Origin: Calditrichota bacterium
GTDB taxonomy: Bacteria > Zhuqueibacterota > Zhuqueibacteria > Zhuqueibacterales > Geothermadaptataceae
Length of the DNA stretch: 64,000 bases
Direction: 5' to 3'
NCBI GenBank assembly: GCA_008501765.1
Contig: QQUE01000008.1
Coordinates: forward strand, 186,001 to 250,000
Below are positions 62,964 through 64,000 of the stretch, piece after piece; the first letter of the stretch is position 1; each line of letters opens with the position of its first letter. The notes under the pieces were generated by a model. It searched no databases. It was not told the origin of the DNA and saw only the letters and a program-made list of their open reading frames with translations. Made by a program: the position numbers and the translations under genes.

Positions 62964-64000
62964 AGAACGAAAAATCCTTGAATTAAAGGACAGACAGGAG
63001 TTGGCAAAACTCGGTGGTGGCGAGCAAGCAATTGATAAGCAGCATCAAAAAGGAAAATTGACTGCCCGGGAAAGGGTAACTCTTCTGCTTGATGAAAATA
63101 GTTTTGAAGAAATAGATATGTTTCGGACCAATACCAGCATTAATTTTGGCATAGGGGACAAACAAGTTTTCGGTGATGGAATTATTACCGGTTACGGGAC
63201 AATTTTTGGCCGGGCTGTCTTTGTTTATTCTTTTGATTTTACAGTTTTTGGCGGTTCGCTCTCGCAAGTTGTTGCCGAGAAAGTTGTTAAGGTGCAGGAG
63301 ATGGCAGCGAAAGTTGGCGCGCCCATAATTGGCATTAACGATTCCGGTGGTGCGCGTATTCAGGAAGGTGTGGATGCGCTATCTGGCTACACAAATATCT
63401 TTTTGCGCAATGTTCTTTATTCCGGGGTAATTCCGCAGATTAGCGCTGTCGTGGGGCCTGCTGCAGGAGGTGCCGTTTATTCACCTGCGTTGACAGATTT
63501 CATTTTTATGGTACGTAATTCATCTTTTATGTTTCTCACCGGCCCCAAAATTGTAAAAACGGTGACCCATGAGGATGTCACCGCAGACGAGTTGGGTGGT
63601 GCAGATATGCATGCGACGAAAAGTGGAATCACCCACTTTACCTATGACGATGAACATGCGCTCTTTGCAGGAATCCGTGATCTGGTGAAATACCTGCCGC
63701 AAAATAATATGGAAGAACCGTTGCTGCAGCCTAATGAAGATCCCATCGACAGGGTTGATGAAGAGCTCAATTACATCGTTCCTGAAAATGCCAACAAAGC
63801 CTACGATATGGCTGATATTATTCTCAAAATAGTGGATAATGGGACTTTTATGGAGGTTCAGCAGGCGTACGCACCAAATATTATGATTGGTTTTGGCACA
63901 CTTAACGGCCGCAGTGTTGGAATCGTCGCCAATCAGCCGAAGCACCTGGCCGGTGTTCTCGACAGCAATAGTTCGGTCAAAGCGGCGCGGTTCATTCGGT
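62956..64000 (+). CDS. Methylmalonyl-CoA/propionyl-CoA carboxylase carboxyltransferase subunit (partial)
   Basis: This gene is absent from the ORF track because it runs off the right edge; ~348 residues are visible. AAAGGAGCGCACA precedes the ATG. The carboxyltransferase signatures are GKLTARERVTLLLDENSF, IGINDSGGARIQEG and VVGPAAGGAVYSPALTDF, then GPKIVKTVTHEDVTADELGG and LNGRSVGIVANQPK. This is the acyl-CoA carboxyltransferase of propionyl-CoA carboxylase or sodium-pumping methylmalonyl-CoA decarboxylase (MmdA). Downstream genes, outside the window, would tell which. Confidence 0.93.
   Translation, partial: MSRERKILELKDRQELAKLGGGEQAIDKQHQKGKLTARERVTLLLDENSFEEIDMFRTNTSINFGIGDKQVFGDGIITGYGTIFGRAVFVYSFDFTVFGGSLSQVVAEKVVKVQEMAAKVGAPIIGINDSGGARIQEGVDALSGYTNIFLRNVLYSGVIPQISAVVGPAAGGAVYSPALTDFIFMVRNSSFMFLTGPKIVKTVTHEDVTADELGGADMHATKSGITHFTYDDEHALFAGIRDLVKYLPQNNMEEPLLQPNEDPIDRVDEELNYIVPENANKAYDMADIILKIVDNGTFMEVQQAYAPNIMIGFGTLNGRSVGIVANQPKHLAGVLDSNSSVKAARFIR

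Noticed and set aside
1-64000. tRNA, rRNA and CRISPR arrays
   Set aside because: I looked through the intergenic regions for tRNA T-loop patterns, rRNA and regularly spaced repeats and saw none; a covariance-model scan would be decisive.

Overview
The window looks like chromosomal DNA of a motile, Gram-negative (diderm), AT-rich bacterium outside the Proteobacteria. The best single clue is the subtilase at 35.8-38.4 kb, which ends in a type IX secretion sorting domain (YPNPFNP followed by a beta-rich tail). Such tails are usual in the FCB group, including Calditrichota, Ignavibacteria and KSB1-like lineages. Numerous lipoproteins, a Wzi-like outer-membrane barrel and ferredoxin-dependent 2-oxoacid oxidoreductases agree with this. 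I favour a Calditrichota- or KSB1-like organism, but this is inference and no marker gene fixes the phylum.

Layout. (1) 1-1.35 kb: the end of flgL, then fliW and csrA, closed by a terminator. (2) 1.6-20.5 kb: about 14 plus-strand genes that read as a flagellin/surface glycosylation island. It opens with a sigma-28-like promoter and a giant TPR plus triple glycosyltransferase. It carries Gmd, a histidine-variant DegT-family enzyme (ColD-like) and a GMER-type epimerase/reductase, which together would make a GDP-3,6-dideoxyhexose such as colitose. These are followed by a Maf-like protein, a PLP aminotransferase, a radical SAM enzyme, a GT8-like transferase and an unusual module. That module holds a GAPDH-like dehydrogenase, a CMP-sugar-type cytidylyltransferase, a FAH-fold enzyme and a 2-hydroxyacid dehydrogenase. 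Two TPR/GT2 proteins end the island. (3) 20.5-35.8 kb: a mixed region with palindromic and MITE-like repeats, a CAT-like acetyltransferase, small exported proteins, a HAD phosphatase, two hybrid histidine kinases around a membrane protein, an M1 peptidase, an AlkD-like protein and a leucine-dehydrogenase-type enzyme. (4) 35.8-39.3 kb: the T9SS-type subtilase, preceded by a long leader holding two copies of a structured motif. (5) 39.3-47.9 kb: an eight-gene minus-strand envelope polysaccharide or glycolipid operon. (6) 49-51.7 kb: an NlpC/P60 lipoprotein and rlmD-ylxR-L7Ae. (7) 51.9-56.7 kb: a minus-strand redox operon of polyferredoxin, Tat-exported DUF362 protein, DUF6599 lipoprotein and Tat-exported aldo/keto reductase. 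(8) 57.6-64 kb: a 2-oxoacid:ferredoxin oxidoreductase, a histidine kinase with a shortened sensor, methylmalonyl-CoA epimerase and the start of an acyl-CoA carboxylase, pointing to branched-chain amino acid and propionate metabolism.

How the parts fit. FliW and CsrA couple flagellar assembly to translation. The following island would decorate the flagellin, and sigma-28-like promoters at its head and inside it would time that with late flagellar genes. The most novel-looking element is the 13.1-16.5 kb small-molecule module, which may build an unusual CMP-activated acidic substituent for the glycan. The tandem RNA-like motif upstream of the subtilase is the best candidate for an undescribed regulatory RNA. 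All functions are read from sequence motifs; no database search was run.
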